Shown one piece after another: positions 53,901 through 62,858 of a stretch of 64,000 bases of DNA. The notes under the pieces are model-generated. The model saw only the letters and a program-made list of their open reading frames with translations, was not told the origin of the DNA and ran no database searches. Positions within the stretch are counted from its first letter, which is position 1. Every line of letters starts with the position of its first letter. A program made the translations under genes and the position numbers. Source of the stretch: Chloroflexota bacterium (GTDB lineage: Bacteria; Chloroflexota; Anaerolineae; Anaerolineales; Anaerolineaceae). The DNA lies in the NCBI GenBank assembly GCA_029561345.1, contig JAKQJC010000001.1, forward strand, positions 1 to 64,000. Direction: 5' to 3'.

Positions 53901-56820
53901 TGGGCGGGAAAATGCGCATTTCATTAGGGGTAAATGAGTGGCGCATTTGGGCCAGCAGCGCCACCGTGCCAAGCTGGCGACGGCCGATGATCAGGGGCAG
54001 CAGGGCATAGGAACTGGTGTTTTCAGGATCCAAGAGATTCTGGGTGCCAAGCATGATGCGGTCATCGGGGACGATTTCATCATAATAGGCTGGCGTTGTG
54101 AGCACCAGACGGTTGATGGAGCATTCGGCGGTGGGGATGGCCTCATTGAGCACAAAGGTCAATTTGGCTCCCCAGCCGGCGTGCCAGGTGGCCGCAATGG
54201 TGGCGCTTTCGACCAGGTTGTTGGCGCCATAATTGAACAGAACCAGAGCAGCGCGGTTGACGGCGGGGATTTTTTGCGCTTCGCAGAGGGCCGTGAGCAT
54301 TTCTTCCAGGTTGGCAGCGATGCCCACACGGCGGCTGGTGGTATAGAGGCGTTCTGCCTCGTTCAGGGATACCTGGAGCTGGCCAAGCAGGTCTTCGCGG
54401 ATGAGGGTATTGGAGAAGGCTGAGGCGCTCATCAGCAGAGCATCAATTTCTTCAGAAACCCACATGCGCTCTTTGGCGGTTTCATCCAGGCAGATAAAGC
54501 CGGGCTGGCTGCTGCGTCCGCGTACGGCCAGCGCCAGCATGTTATACATGCCCGCGTCGCCGAGGAATTGTTTTTCTTCAAACGGCAGGGCATCCATGAT
54601 GGCAAAGTTTTGTTCCTCAAGGCCGCGCAGCAGATAGGGCAGCTGTTTGACAGGAAGCCGTTGGAGGTTCTGGCTGGTCACCAGCGAGGGAAAATCACCC
54701 TGCAGGTGTTCTGAATGGATCTGCCAGTAGCTGTCGTCGCCTTCATCCACAAACTGGTAATAGGATATGCGTCCGGCTTGAGAGGCTTCGCCGAGGTGGC
54801 TGAGCACATCCTGCAAAGAGGCAGAGCCTGCCTCAGTGAAGAGAGCCACCGATTTGGCCACGTTTTTCTGGTAACGTTCGCGTTCAGCAATGGAGAGGAA
54901 TGCGGCCTGCATTTGTTGGAACAGACGGGCATTTTGCAGGGCGATGGCGCCCTGGCCGGCGATGGTGGAGAGCAGTTCGGCATCAATTTCCGAGAAGATA
55001 TCTTCGCGGCGGGGGTGAGTGGCAAGGATGACGCCAATGGCCTGATCGGCCACAAGCATGGGAACGCCGAGCAAACAACCTGGGGCGCCGCCATAGGTGG
55101 AGATGCCGCGTCGATTGTATTCTTCGGTCACGTTGTTTTTGAACAGGAGCGGCGTTTTGTTGGTGATGATGTATTCAATAACACCGTTGCCAAAGGGCTG
55201 GCCGACGATCTGGCGGAACACGCCTTCAACGGTGGCCAGTGGGAAAGTGATGAACTGATTTTCCTGGTCGTAAAGGGCGATCATCAGGTTGTTGGTATCC
55301 ATAACCTGGCTGATGGCCATGAAAACCAGCTGAAGAATCTGGCCGGGGTCATTGGACTGGTTCAACTGCTGCCCAATCTGGTTCAGGGTGGCAAGGTCAC
55401 GGTTGCGGCGCAGAATGAGGTTTTCAGCTTTCTTACGTTCGTTCAATTCCTGCTGGGCTGCGGCATAGAGCTGGGCGTTTTCCAACGCCTGGGAGAGCTG
55501 AACAGCTATTTCCTGAATCAGAAGCTTTTCGTCTTCCGTCCAGCGGCGCAGCTGGTTGTCATCAGAAATTTCGAGGAAGCCAGCCGGGCGGCCCTTCATG
55601 GTCAGCGGAACGCTCAGGGTGGGTCCCATGGATGATATCTTGGTTTCAGCCCTTGGGGTAATGGCTGCGGGTTCAGGCTGTTCGTCGTAGGCAGCCTCTT
55701 CCAGCGGCGGTTCTTCTGAGGAGGGCAGAGCCGCTTCTTCAAAGGTTTCTGTTGAGGGGGCTTCTTCTATGGGCGATTCAGTCACGATGCCCTGAATGGC
55801 GGCAAGCGCAGCCAGGTTTTCAGCCATCAATTCTTCTACATCGCTGGGCAGCAGGGTCACATAGCCATACCAGCCCTGGAAAATGCCTTCTTCTTCGTGA
55901 ATGCGGCTGAACACCGCCAGTCTGGCAGGCACCATTTCATTGCTGCGGTTGAGGAAGACAAGATCAAGTTCAAAAGGATATTCTCCCTTTTGCAGGGCAT
56001 CCTGCAGCAGGTAGATGGCGGTATCGGTGAGACCGAAAGCCAGCGATTGACCAACGCATTCTTCCGGAAGGTAACCCAGCGCGGTTTCAATATCAGGGCT
56101 GCAGGCGGAATAAATGCCGCTGGTATCGCATTCCCAGGTCCAGCCTGGCATGGTTTGAGCCATTTCGGGGGCAGCAGGCTCTTCGCCCTGCGGGGTTTCG
56201 GCTTCAGCCGGTTCCAGCGGCAGCTCAGCCGCCGGCTCAGCGGCGGGTGTCCAGGCAACGGCCTGAATGGGTTCTACGACTTGAAAATTGGGGGTTTCAT
56301 CGGCAGGGGGTTCAAAAATGGCTGCCAACAAGGCATCTGCTTCTTCGGTGCTGCCAGGGAGGGTGGAAGAATAGGTTTGCGCCGTTCCGGTAAGGGCATC
56401 TTCGACAGGAATGTCCGCAGTGATTTCAGTGGTTTCGATGCCGGTAAATTGTTCCAGCCGCAGACCGGTGTAAGGGGTATCCAGAACAGGTTCTTCTTCC
56501 GGGGCTTCAGGCTGATTTTGTGCGGGCTCCAGCAATTCCGCAGTGTGTTCGCCGGCCGGCGCGGCTGTTTCGGTAATGGCTTCGATGGGCGCAGCTTCCC
56601 GAATGGGCTCAGCCTCAACTGGCAGCGGGGACTCATCCGGCATAGAGGAATGCACGGAGATGGCCGGTTCAACGGGCAGCGCCTCTACCGCAGGCAGCTG
56701 CACAGCCGGTTTTTCAGGCAGACTGACCGGCGCCGCTTTTGGGGTGACCGTATTTTCAGCCTCACCTTCAAGGGATGAGAAGAGACTTTCAAGCCGGTTG
56801 TTGAGTGGTTTCTTGGGCAT
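50932..56820 (-). CDS. giant multi-GAF hybrid histidine kinase
   Basis: A 1,962-residue soluble protein. An acidic Pro/Glu-rich N-terminus (1-220) precedes a PAS domain (about 225-340), a partial GAF and six recognisable GAF modules (about 430-1500). HisKA follows (MSHELRTPLN, His1534), then HATPase (TGGTGLGLSISRSF), a Pro/Glu linker and a C-terminal receiver (about 1845-1962; Asp1895 in ITLDINMPGVDG, Lys in YLVKPI). Start ATG 56820 (MPKKPLNNRL) is used because AGGAGG lies nine bases upstream. It overlaps the ParA gene by 32 bases. The next gene carries a lone receiver on threonine synthase, a candidate phosphotransfer target. Confidence 0.9.
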   Translation of the reverse strand: MPKKPLNNRLESLFSSLEGEAENTVTPKAAPVSLPEKPAVQLPAVEALPVEPAISVHSSMPDESPLPVEAEPIREAAPIEAITETAAPAGEHTAELLEPAQNQPEAPEEEPVLDTPYTGLRLEQFTGIETTEITADIPVEDALTGTAQTYSSTLPGSTEEADALLAAIFEPPADETPNFQVVEPIQAVAWTPAAEPAAELPLEPAEAETPQGEEPAAPEMAQTMPGWTWECDTSGIYSACSPDIETALGYLPEECVGQSLAFGLTDTAIYLLQDALQKGEYPFELDLVFLNRSNEMVPARLAVFSRIHEEEGIFQGWYGYVTLLPSDVEELMAENLAALAAIQGIVTESPIEEAPSTETFEEAALPSSEEPPLEEAAYDEQPEPAAITPRAETKISSMGPTLSVPLTMKGRPAGFLEISDDNQLRRWTEDEKLLIQEIAVQLSQALENAQLYAAAQQELNERKKAENLILRRNRDLATLNQIGQQLNQSNDPGQILQLVFMAISQVMDTNNLMIALYDQENQFITFPLATVEGVFRQIVGQPFGNGVIEYIITNKTPLLFKNNVTEEYNRRGISTYGGAPGCLLGVPMLVADQAIGVILATHPRREDIFSEIDAELLSTIAGQGAIALQNARLFQQMQAAFLSIAERERYQKNVAKSVALFTEAGSASLQDVLSHLGEASQAGRISYYQFVDEGDDSYWQIHSEHLQGDFPSLVTSQNLQRLPVKQLPYLLRGLEEQNFAIMDALPFEEKQFLGDAGMYNMLALAVRGRSSQPGFICLDETAKERMWVSEEIDALLMSASAFSNTLIREDLLGQLQVSLNEAERLYTTSRRVGIAANLEEMLTALCEAQKIPAVNRAALVLFNYGANNLVESATIAATWHAGWGAKLTFVLNEAIPTAECSINRLVLTTPAYYDEIVPDDRIMLGTQNLLDPENTSSYALLPLIIGRRQLGTVALLAQMRHSFTPNEMRIFPPILGQMATSLENVRLFEQTQSALSVTESLYQASAELNTAKTYEDILTVLEKHTILSKADSDSIMLFDQVFDGMTLPESAHIMARHSKSSSNEMTNLYMLKDFPAANRLLSAGSPICIEDIQSTHLLDPNMRTLFQRQFNARAGIFLPLVVGGQWIGFINGLYENAQSFPEAEIRRMVSLTGQAAIGVQNLLSLAQSEQRADEATLLFQTSRHLSTAQNEKELFGIALETIRKGVSTNIAAVRLLHTQESQKYLEQVACIADPDISGWADSPRSLAGRFPFGEMLLHGQTVVCNNIAQEPRLNDDEKEMLYRAGLLAIMLMPLQVRGESIGVLIAGRRKSEIFTPAEVTFLQTIATQLSVAMDNFRLLNEAQRRALELQTAAEIARDTSSTLALDTMLSRSVNMIKERFELYFVAIFLNTEEGDAVSISEGTGYAGEMMKKENYTLHAGPDSVIGQTAISGEYTLINNVSTSPVFKPYPLLQNTKAELSIPLKIGKRVLGVLDLQSSVANAFAVEDVAVLQTLADQIAVAIDNARSYAVSQKAYEEIREADRLKSQFLANMSHELRTPLNSIIGFSRVILKGIDGPVTDLQKTDLTAIYNSGQHLLGLINNILDLSKIEAGKMQMTFDEINMTDLVNVAISTAVGLIKDKPIRLSHHVEPNLPPVFGDQMRLRQVLINLLSNAAKFTEQGSITVEAKTQLGPTGEQEIIVTVADTGPGIAEKDRVKLFQAFSQVDDSSTRKTGGTGLGLSISRSFVEMHGGRIGLLHSEVDKGSTFFFTLPVKKSVDEMSAEPAADALPPEPAQPVPVPAAASTVEIEKAAPEPQKSPQAEVQPAAPEPQPEPQPEPEPEPPAEPPAAETEAPVLVEQMPVENRNIICIDNDAQVINMYARYVFTAGYTVYALTDPQYTLDAIRQIQPFAITLDINMPGVDGWQILSALKKNPETQNLPIIICSIKDEVKKGLSLGAAAYLVKPILQNDLLDALARIAEKA

Positions 56821-57571
56821 GCTGGATGACCTCCTGTGCGAGGGTGCGATATTCATTGGCTGCCCGGCTCTTGGGAGCGTAATAAATGATGGGCAGGCCA
56901 GCAATGGGACTTTCACGCAGTTTGGTATCGGTATTGATCACGGTTTGTAAAACGCCATTACCAAATGTCGTGCGCAGTTGCTCAGAAAGGGTGCGATGGG
57001 TCCGGTTGCGCCGGTCGTGCATGGTGATGAGCAGGCGGTAGGTGAGGGTGGGATTGCCTTCATTGCGCAGGCGGCGGATGAGGGCAATCATGTTTTTGAG
57101 GGCATGGATGGAAAAATATTCGGGCTGGGTGGGCACCAGCAGCATATCGGCGGCCATGATGGCATTGGTGGTGACGGCGCCCAAAAAGGGTGGGCAATCG
57201 AGGATGATATAAGGGTAGTAGAGCCCGTTGCTGCGCAGTGCATCGCGCAGTATGTTCTGGTAATTTTCCCGCAGAGGCAGAAAACGTTCAGCCATGCCCA
57301 TTTCTGAGTTGGAAGGGATGATATCCAGCCCAGGAATACCGGTTTCGCGGCTGACGCTGGCGGGGGTGGCTGATTCAAGCAGGATATTGCTGATGGCACG
57401 CCGGCTTTTATCCGGTTCTATACCAAGCGCAAGGGTGAGGTTTGCCTGGGCATCCATGTCAATCAGAAGCACTTCTTTACCGCTTTCGACAAGAGCGGCG
57501 CCGAGAGAGAGACTGGTGGTGGTTTTGGCAACGCCACCTTTTTCATTTGATACAGCAATGATGTAGCTCAT
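56789..57571 (-). CDS. ParA/Soj-family ATPase
   Basis: A 260-residue deviant-Walker ATPase. The P-loop KGGVAKTT (11-18), LLIDMDAQANLT and the YIILDCPPFLGAVTTNA segment are intact. No ParB gene or parS-like repeat is visible nearby, and the neighbours are sensory proteins. It therefore resembles orphan ParA/MinD-type proteins such as ParC and PpfA, which position signalling clusters, rather than a chromosome partition protein. GGAGG precedes the ATG. It lies 26 bases after the HAMP-GAF gene and overlaps the giant kinase start. Confidence 0.88.
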   Translation of the reverse strand: MSYIIAVSNEKGGVAKTTTSLSLGAALVESGKEVLLIDMDAQANLTLALGIEPDKSRRAISNILLESATPASVSRETGIPGLDIIPSNSEMGMAERFLPLRENYQNILRDALRSNGLYYPYIILDCPPFLGAVTTNAIMAADMLLVPTQPEYFSIHALKNMIALIRRLRNEGNPTLTYRLLITMHDRRNRTHRTLSEQLRTTFGNGVLQTVINTDTKLRESPIAGLPIIYYAPKSRAANEYRTLAQEVIQHAQETTQQPA

Positions 57572-57597
57572 AGGCCTCCTTCAATGATCTGACTGAC

Positions 57598-60500
57598 CTA
57601 TGCTTCCGGCGCATTTGCCCCGGCAGGGTTTTCGGGGCCAGCGTGGTAGCCATTATTATCCTGCTTTTTTGAGGCAGGCGAGACTTCAATCACTGGCAGT
57701 GAATGCACAGAGATATCAGGCTGGTTTGAGCTCGAGGCGGGCTGCAGCCAATCGGGAACCTCGGCCGGTTCTTCGGGCTCCAGAGTCAGCCAGGAGGGAA
57801 CATCTGTATCGGGCATGGTGGGTGAGGCCTGGTTTTCTTCCTCAAGACGCAGCAGCGCAGCCACATCATCCGATGGGGTGATGGTGTCTTGGGGTTCAGG
57901 GGTGCTGGTGGCCGGCGTTTCGGCTTCGAGGGCGGCATTGATGGCGTTTGGCGTGAAGATGATGGTTTGTTCATCGGCGGGCTTTTTCGCTGCTGGGGCT
58001 GGTTGTGCAGCTGGCGGTTGGTCAGCGGCTTCAATGGCCCGCGGGGTGAAGATGATGGTGCGTTCTTCCTGGGGCATGGAAATGTGCGGTTCTGGTGGTT
58101 CAGGCTGAACCGCTTCAGCAGCGTATGTTTCCATGTGGGGCGATTCTTCCAGGTGAATTTCTTCGATGACGGCGGTTTCTGGCATTTCCACAGGTTCCAC
58201 GGGAACATACGGCGGCTGATAAGCCTGTTCGACAGCCATTTCTGCCGGCATTTCGTTTTCCATCGCGATTTCCTCAACGGGATAGGCTTCCTCAGATGGA
58301 GCGTATTCCACATTAGAGATTTCCAGGACATTTTGCGAGCCATCCACTTCGATGGGCGGCTGCCAGATCACCTGGGCGCGGCTGACTTTGAGAAGGTTTT
58401 TAAGCTCTTCTGCGGCGATGGACATGATGGTCTCAGCATCTGTGGTGGAGCGGATCTTGTTGGTGATGTCGAGGGCCACCCGTTCACGTTCAGCGCGGCG
58501 GATGGTGTCTTCGAACAGGCGGGCGTTGTCGAGGGCAAAAGCCACCTGGTCAATGACGTTCTGCACCAGATCGATTTCTTCCTGCTGCCATTCGCGCGGG
58601 CGTTCGGTTTCCTGGAAGTCAATAATGCCAATGACCTGGCCTCTCAATTTGATGGGAACAGCGAGGGCTGCGCGGCGCATGGTGTAGCCTTCAGCTTTAC
58701 CAGTGATGGCATAGGGCTCGCCTTTGCGGGTGGCGATAATGATTTCCGGCAGGGTTTGCGGAGGGGTGGCGGTGATGCCGCGGGCGCCGAAAATATAGCC
58801 GATATTGGGTTTGGATTCAATCACCGAATCCCATTCCTGGCGCAGGTACTTGGCCATGACATCTTCGGCTTCGGCCAGCGCCTTGCGGGTGGAGCTATAG
58901 AGGTTGTTATTGATGATGGCGATAGCCACCTGGTCAGCCAGGGTGCTGAAGAGGGTGACATCTTCTTCGCCAAAGGCATTTTGAACCGTGCTTTGCACAT
59001 CGAGGGCGCCAATGATTTTATCGCCCGATTTCAGCGGCAGGGCCATTTCGGAACGGGTGAGCGGCAGGTCGGGGTTGTTGAAGAAGTAGGCATCTGTGCC
59101 CACGTCTGTGGCAATACGGGGTTTGCCCGTGGCGGTTACATAACCCACGATACCAACCTGGCCGACTTTCAATTTGTGCTGGCGGGCCAGCATGCGCTGG
59201 CCGCCTTCACTGTTGGCAGCGCGCAGAAGGGCGTACTCATTATTCTCGTCAATCAGGAAGATACCCACATGGTAGAAGTTGAAGCGCTGGCTGGTGATGC
59301 GGGTCACAGAGAAGAGGAGCTCTTCCAGGTCCTGCACAGAGGTGATGGCGCGGGCCACTTCAGCCAGGGTTTGCAGCTGGGTGGCGCGGAAGCTCATCTT
59401 TTGCGCCTGGTTGGACAATTCCTTGGTGCGTTCATTCACGCGCCGTTCCAGGTCGCCAATGGAAGCGCGGAGCTGGGCGGTCATGCTGTTGAAGGCGTCG
59501 GCCAGGGTTTCGGTTTCATCGCCGGTGGTAATGTCGGCGCGGGCTTCAAGGTTGCCCGCCGCAATTTGTTCTGCGGTGGCGGTCAGTTTGTTGATGGGGC
59601 GGGTGAGGGTGGTGGTAAGGGCCAGGCCCAGCAGGCCGGTCAGAAAGGCCAGCGCGGTGATGGTGATGATAATCAGGCGGGTTTGTTCATTCACAGGCTG
59701 CAAAACTTTGCTCTGGTCTTGAAGGTAAATGACCTTCCAATTTTGAGTCTGCAAGGAAGCGAGCGCGCCGAAGGATTTTGATCCTTTGATCAGGGTGTCC
59801 AGATAGGGATTGGCTGTTGAAGCCGCGAGAATATCCGCGCTCAATTCCGGTTCCGAGGAGGAGTATCCGGTGAGGGAACGGGTGGGCAGGCGGCGCGTGT
59901 TTTGCAAAATCAGCAGGTCTTCCGATGAAATATTGGTCAGAGTTTTGAAAACATCGTTGGTGTTAATAGGGTCAGCCAGGCGAATCTGGTTTTCATCCAC
60001 CAGAATAGGATAGGAACCGTTTTGGGCCATGTTCATATTGCTGCGCATGCGGGCATTCAGCACTTCGCGGGAATAGCGAATACGCAGGACGCCGATGGCG
60101 TCGGTGCGGCTGGGTTTAATGGGGGCAGAGAAGTAGAAATAGGCCTGATCTGAATCGGGTTCGAATTCAACAGGCGAAACATACTGCTGGAAGGAGATCA
60201 GGGGGCGCAGCACATAATCGCGATCACGTTCGCTGGTGCCGACTTCCAGAAAGTTGGTAGAAAGCCAGACGGTGCCGCCTGGATCCAGAAGGGCATAGGA
60301 GACAATATACTGCACATCTTTGGTGGCCAGCGATTCCAGAATGGCCTGGGCCGCATCTGCTTCCGGGCTGTCCGAACGTTCTTTTTCAGGCACCTGCATA
60401 TAGGCGATCAGCGCGGGCAGGTTGGCTTCGGAAGCAACTGAGGAAAGGTTGGTGCGAATGAATGAATCGAGGGCGGCAGCCGTTTGTTCGGCGGCCGAAA

Positions 60501-61215
60501 GCAGGCTTTGGTTGGCTGCATTGACCAGGGCGGTCTGGGTGGTATTGGTGGTGATGATGGCATTGGCAATGAGGGGCAGCAGGGTCACTGTGAGGAAGGC
60601 GGTGAGCAGCTTGACCGGCAGGGGAAAGTTGAAAAACCGCGAGAACAGCAGAAAGATGTAGGTGACGACCAGGGCACCCAACAGCACATAAGCAATGATC
60701 TGGATAGCCAGGTTTTCAACATGGACAATGGGAATGCCAATGTTCGTCAGGGTGTTAAGCAGAATGGCCAGGAAGGCAGCTGCCATGCCAATGACGATGA
60801 TGCGGTTGATCCAGACCTTATCCAGAACGGCAGTGCCTTCAATAATGGTGAGGACGATGATGACGCCAGCCAGGAAGGGGCCAATGTTGGCCACTGCGGC
60901 TGAAGTCAGGACAAAATTAATCTGGGTGATTGCGACCAGCAGGCCAAAAACCAGGCGGGTTTTTTGGGGGGGCACATTTTCACCACGCAGAGATAAAAAG
61001 GTGAAAATGGCGGTCAAAATGACCAGCAGGTTGGCGCCGGCGACCATAAATAATTGCCAGGTGCCCTGTTCAACTGCCTGCCAGATGGCCACGCCAGCCA
61101 TGATGATGAAGACCTGGCCGGTTAAAACGGCAATCCTTTGAGCGCGGCCTGAAGGCGGCGCTTCATTAAAGCCCAGGCGGCCAGCCTTTGGGGATTTGCT
61201 TATACCGTTATTCAT
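57598..61215 (-). CDS. membrane sensor with Cache, HAMP and two GAF domains, no kinase domain
   Basis: A 1,205-residue protein. Six or seven N-terminal helices (about 28-220) are followed by a double-Cache-like extracellular sensor (about 225-515), another helix (about 522-545), HAMP (TRPINKLTATAEQIAAGNLE), a coiled coil and two GAF domains (about 625-785 and 800-935). The last 220 residues are acidic and Pro-rich with repeated motifs: TIIFTPRAI (1053) and TIIFTPNAI (1084), and VPSWL (1139) and VPDWL (1153). No HisKA, cyclase or methyl-accepting domain is seen. Its ATG overlaps the upstream gene by four bases. Confidence 0.85.
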   Translation of the reverse strand: MNNGISKSPKAGRLGFNEAPPSGRAQRIAVLTGQVFIIMAGVAIWQAVEQGTWQLFMVAGANLLVILTAIFTFLSLRGENVPPQKTRLVFGLLVAITQINFVLTSAAVANIGPFLAGVIIVLTIIEGTAVLDKVWINRIIVIGMAAAFLAILLNTLTNIGIPIVHVENLAIQIIAYVLLGALVVTYIFLLFSRFFNFPLPVKLLTAFLTVTLLPLIANAIITTNTTQTALVNAANQSLLSAAEQTAAALDSFIRTNLSSVASEANLPALIAYMQVPEKERSDSPEADAAQAILESLATKDVQYIVSYALLDPGGTVWLSTNFLEVGTSERDRDYVLRPLISFQQYVSPVEFEPDSDQAYFYFSAPIKPSRTDAIGVLRIRYSREVLNARMRSNMNMAQNGSYPILVDENQIRLADPINTNDVFKTLTNISSEDLLILQNTRRLPTRSLTGYSSSEPELSADILAASTANPYLDTLIKGSKSFGALASLQTQNWKVIYLQDQSKVLQPVNEQTRLIIITITALAFLTGLLGLALTTTLTRPINKLTATAEQIAAGNLEARADITTGDETETLADAFNSMTAQLRASIGDLERRVNERTKELSNQAQKMSFRATQLQTLAEVARAITSVQDLEELLFSVTRITSQRFNFYHVGIFLIDENNEYALLRAANSEGGQRMLARQHKLKVGQVGIVGYVTATGKPRIATDVGTDAYFFNNPDLPLTRSEMALPLKSGDKIIGALDVQSTVQNAFGEEDVTLFSTLADQVAIAIINNNLYSSTRKALAEAEDVMAKYLRQEWDSVIESKPNIGYIFGARGITATPPQTLPEIIIATRKGEPYAITGKAEGYTMRRAALAVPIKLRGQVIGIIDFQETERPREWQQEEIDLVQNVIDQVAFALDNARLFEDTIRRAERERVALDITNKIRSTTDAETIMSIAAEELKNLLKVSRAQVIWQPPIEVDGSQNVLEISNVEYAPSEEAYPVEEIAMENEMPAEMAVEQAYQPPYVPVEPVEMPETAVIEEIHLEESPHMETYAAEAVQPEPPEPHISMPQEERTIIFTPRAIEAADQPPAAQPAPAAKKPADEQTIIFTPNAINAALEAETPATSTPEPQDTITPSDDVAALLRLEEENQASPTMPDTDVPSWLTLEPEEPAEVPDWLQPASSSNQPDISVHSLPVIEVSPASKKQDNNGYHAGPENPAGANAPEA

Positions 61216-62858
61216 GCAACCTCCTCACGTTCCGTTTCATTGAGCTGGATGAGGGTTTCGGATGCGCCCAGGAGGCGTCCCAGCTCTTCAACAGTGGTGC
61301 GCAAGATTTTATCCACTTCGGTTGTGGCGCGGACTTTGGCCGTGATGGCGCTGACCAGGCGTTCACGCTCTGCGGCGCGCTTGGTTTCATCAAGCAGACG
61401 GGCGTTTTCAAGCGCCAGAACGGTTTGCGTGGTGATGGCTTCGATGAAGGCGATATCTTCCGCAGAGAGCGACCCGGTTTCGTTTTCAAGGCTGATTTGA
61501 CCAAACACCTGTCCGTGGAGCATCAGGGGCATTTGCACTTCAGGATACTCAACATTACTGGCAGCCAGGGCTTTATTGACTGCTGTGAATGCAATCTGGT
61601 TGCCAGAGCGGTTCATTTCAGCCCAGGCGCCCTGCAGGTACATGCGCAGGGTGGCTTGAGCTTCGTTGAGTTTTTCGCTCTTATCCTGATATTGCCGGGC
61701 ATTTTCAATGGCATTGGCGAGCACCCTGGCAAGCCCCTCAATGATCATGGTTTCTTCATCGTCAAAGGCTTCTTCATTTTCTGATTTCAGGCTGATGACG
61801 CCGAGCAGCTTATTGCCGGCTTTGAGGGGCACAGCAATTTCAGCACGGGTTTGCGGCAGGTAGCGGTTGTGGATCCAATCGGCCTCGGCGTCTTTTTCGC
61901 GCACAATGCGGGTTTTGCCTTCATCCAGAGTCCAACCGACCAGGGTTTCCTTATCCATGGGTACATTATAATGTTCTGCCAGGAGTTTCTGGCTGGCTTC
62001 ACCAGCGGCAGCCTGCAGCGAGATGATTTTCTTTGCGGGTTCAGGAAAGTACACACCGATGAAGTACAGGCCAAACTGCTTTTGCACCAGGCTGATCATT
62101 TCTTCAATCAGTGCCTGTGGATCGAGATTGACGCTGATTTTTTGGGCAATTTCGGTCGCCGTGCAGGTCTGGTTGAAGCGTTTTTGCAGAGTCTGGGTGC
62201 GGGTTTTGACCGCAATATCCATCTTCACCTGTTGGGCCTCAAGGGTTTTGATGAGGGTCTGCTGTTTATCGAGCTGGGCCAGGGTTTGCTGGTAAAGAGC
62301 CAGGACGGCAGCGCCGCCAATCAGCGCCAGCACCAGCAGAAGTGCATTGGCGTACAGCCAGTAAGGCTGGCCATCGCCGAGGAAACGCGGTGCCAGCAGC
62401 ATGAGGAATTTGGTCGAAACGCCCCAACTGCAAATGGCGTAAGCCACCACCCCAAGCCCCGCCAGAACCGCGCCCGGCATGATGTCAAAGAAGATCACGG
62501 CAGCGAGGGCAAAGAAGAGCATCAGCATCTGGCTTTCAAGGTTGATGCTCTTTTGAAAGAGACTGATGAAAGAGGCCGTGCAGACCAGGGTGAGAAGCGT
62601 GGTGGCACGCACGGTGTAGGGCAGCTTTTTGATGAAAGTTACCAGTGTCAGCAGCAGGAAACCAGCGCTGAGGCCAATCAGCTGCGGCCAGTTCTGGTTT
62701 TGAATAGCCCCAGGCAGGCTGACAAGGTACAGGATGGCGCAGAGGAAGAAGGCCACAATGGCAGCCGCATTGAGCATTTGGTTGCGGATGGCGTTGGGCG
62801 CCTGCACTTGCAGCGCAGTATCGAGATCACTTTCCTGGTTGAAGAGAAATATTTTCAT
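61212..62858 (-). CDS. membrane protein with two GAF domains, no output domain
   Basis: A 548-residue protein. Six membrane helices (about 28-195) resemble the 6-TM sensor module at the start of the neighbouring Cache protein. A coiled coil (about 196-240) precedes a full GAF (about 240-390) and a shorter divergent GAF (about 400-490). It ends in a helix plus strand (ILRTTVEELGRLLGASETLI) that looks like the first third of another GAF. No catalytic domain is present. Stop and start codons overlap those of both neighbours (TGATG upstream, ATGA downstream). Confidence 0.82.
   Translation of the reverse strand: MKIFLFNQESDLDTALQVQAPNAIRNQMLNAAAIVAFFLCAILYLVSLPGAIQNQNWPQLIGLSAGFLLLTLVTFIKKLPYTVRATTLLTLVCTASFISLFQKSINLESQMLMLFFALAAVIFFDIMPGAVLAGLGVVAYAICSWGVSTKFLMLLAPRFLGDGQPYWLYANALLLVLALIGGAAVLALYQQTLAQLDKQQTLIKTLEAQQVKMDIAVKTRTQTLQKRFNQTCTATEIAQKISVNLDPQALIEEMISLVQKQFGLYFIGVYFPEPAKKIISLQAAAGEASQKLLAEHYNVPMDKETLVGWTLDEGKTRIVREKDAEADWIHNRYLPQTRAEIAVPLKAGNKLLGVISLKSENEEAFDDEETMIIEGLARVLANAIENARQYQDKSEKLNEAQATLRMYLQGAWAEMNRSGNQIAFTAVNKALAASNVEYPEVQMPLMLHGQVFGQISLENETGSLSAEDIAFIEAITTQTVLALENARLLDETKRAAERERLVSAITAKVRATTEVDKILRTTVEELGRLLGASETLIQLNETEREEVA

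Noticed and set aside
56789..57571. Chromosome-partition parAB locus
   Set aside because: No ParB gene and no parS-like palindromes were found near it, and the neighbours are sensory proteins.
57889..59781. A 630-codon plus-strand open frame opposite the Cache-HAMP-GAF gene
   Set aside because: It lies wholly antisense to a clearly coding gene with recognisable domains, has a low-complexity Gly/His/Phe-rich translation, and arises from codon bias on the other strand.
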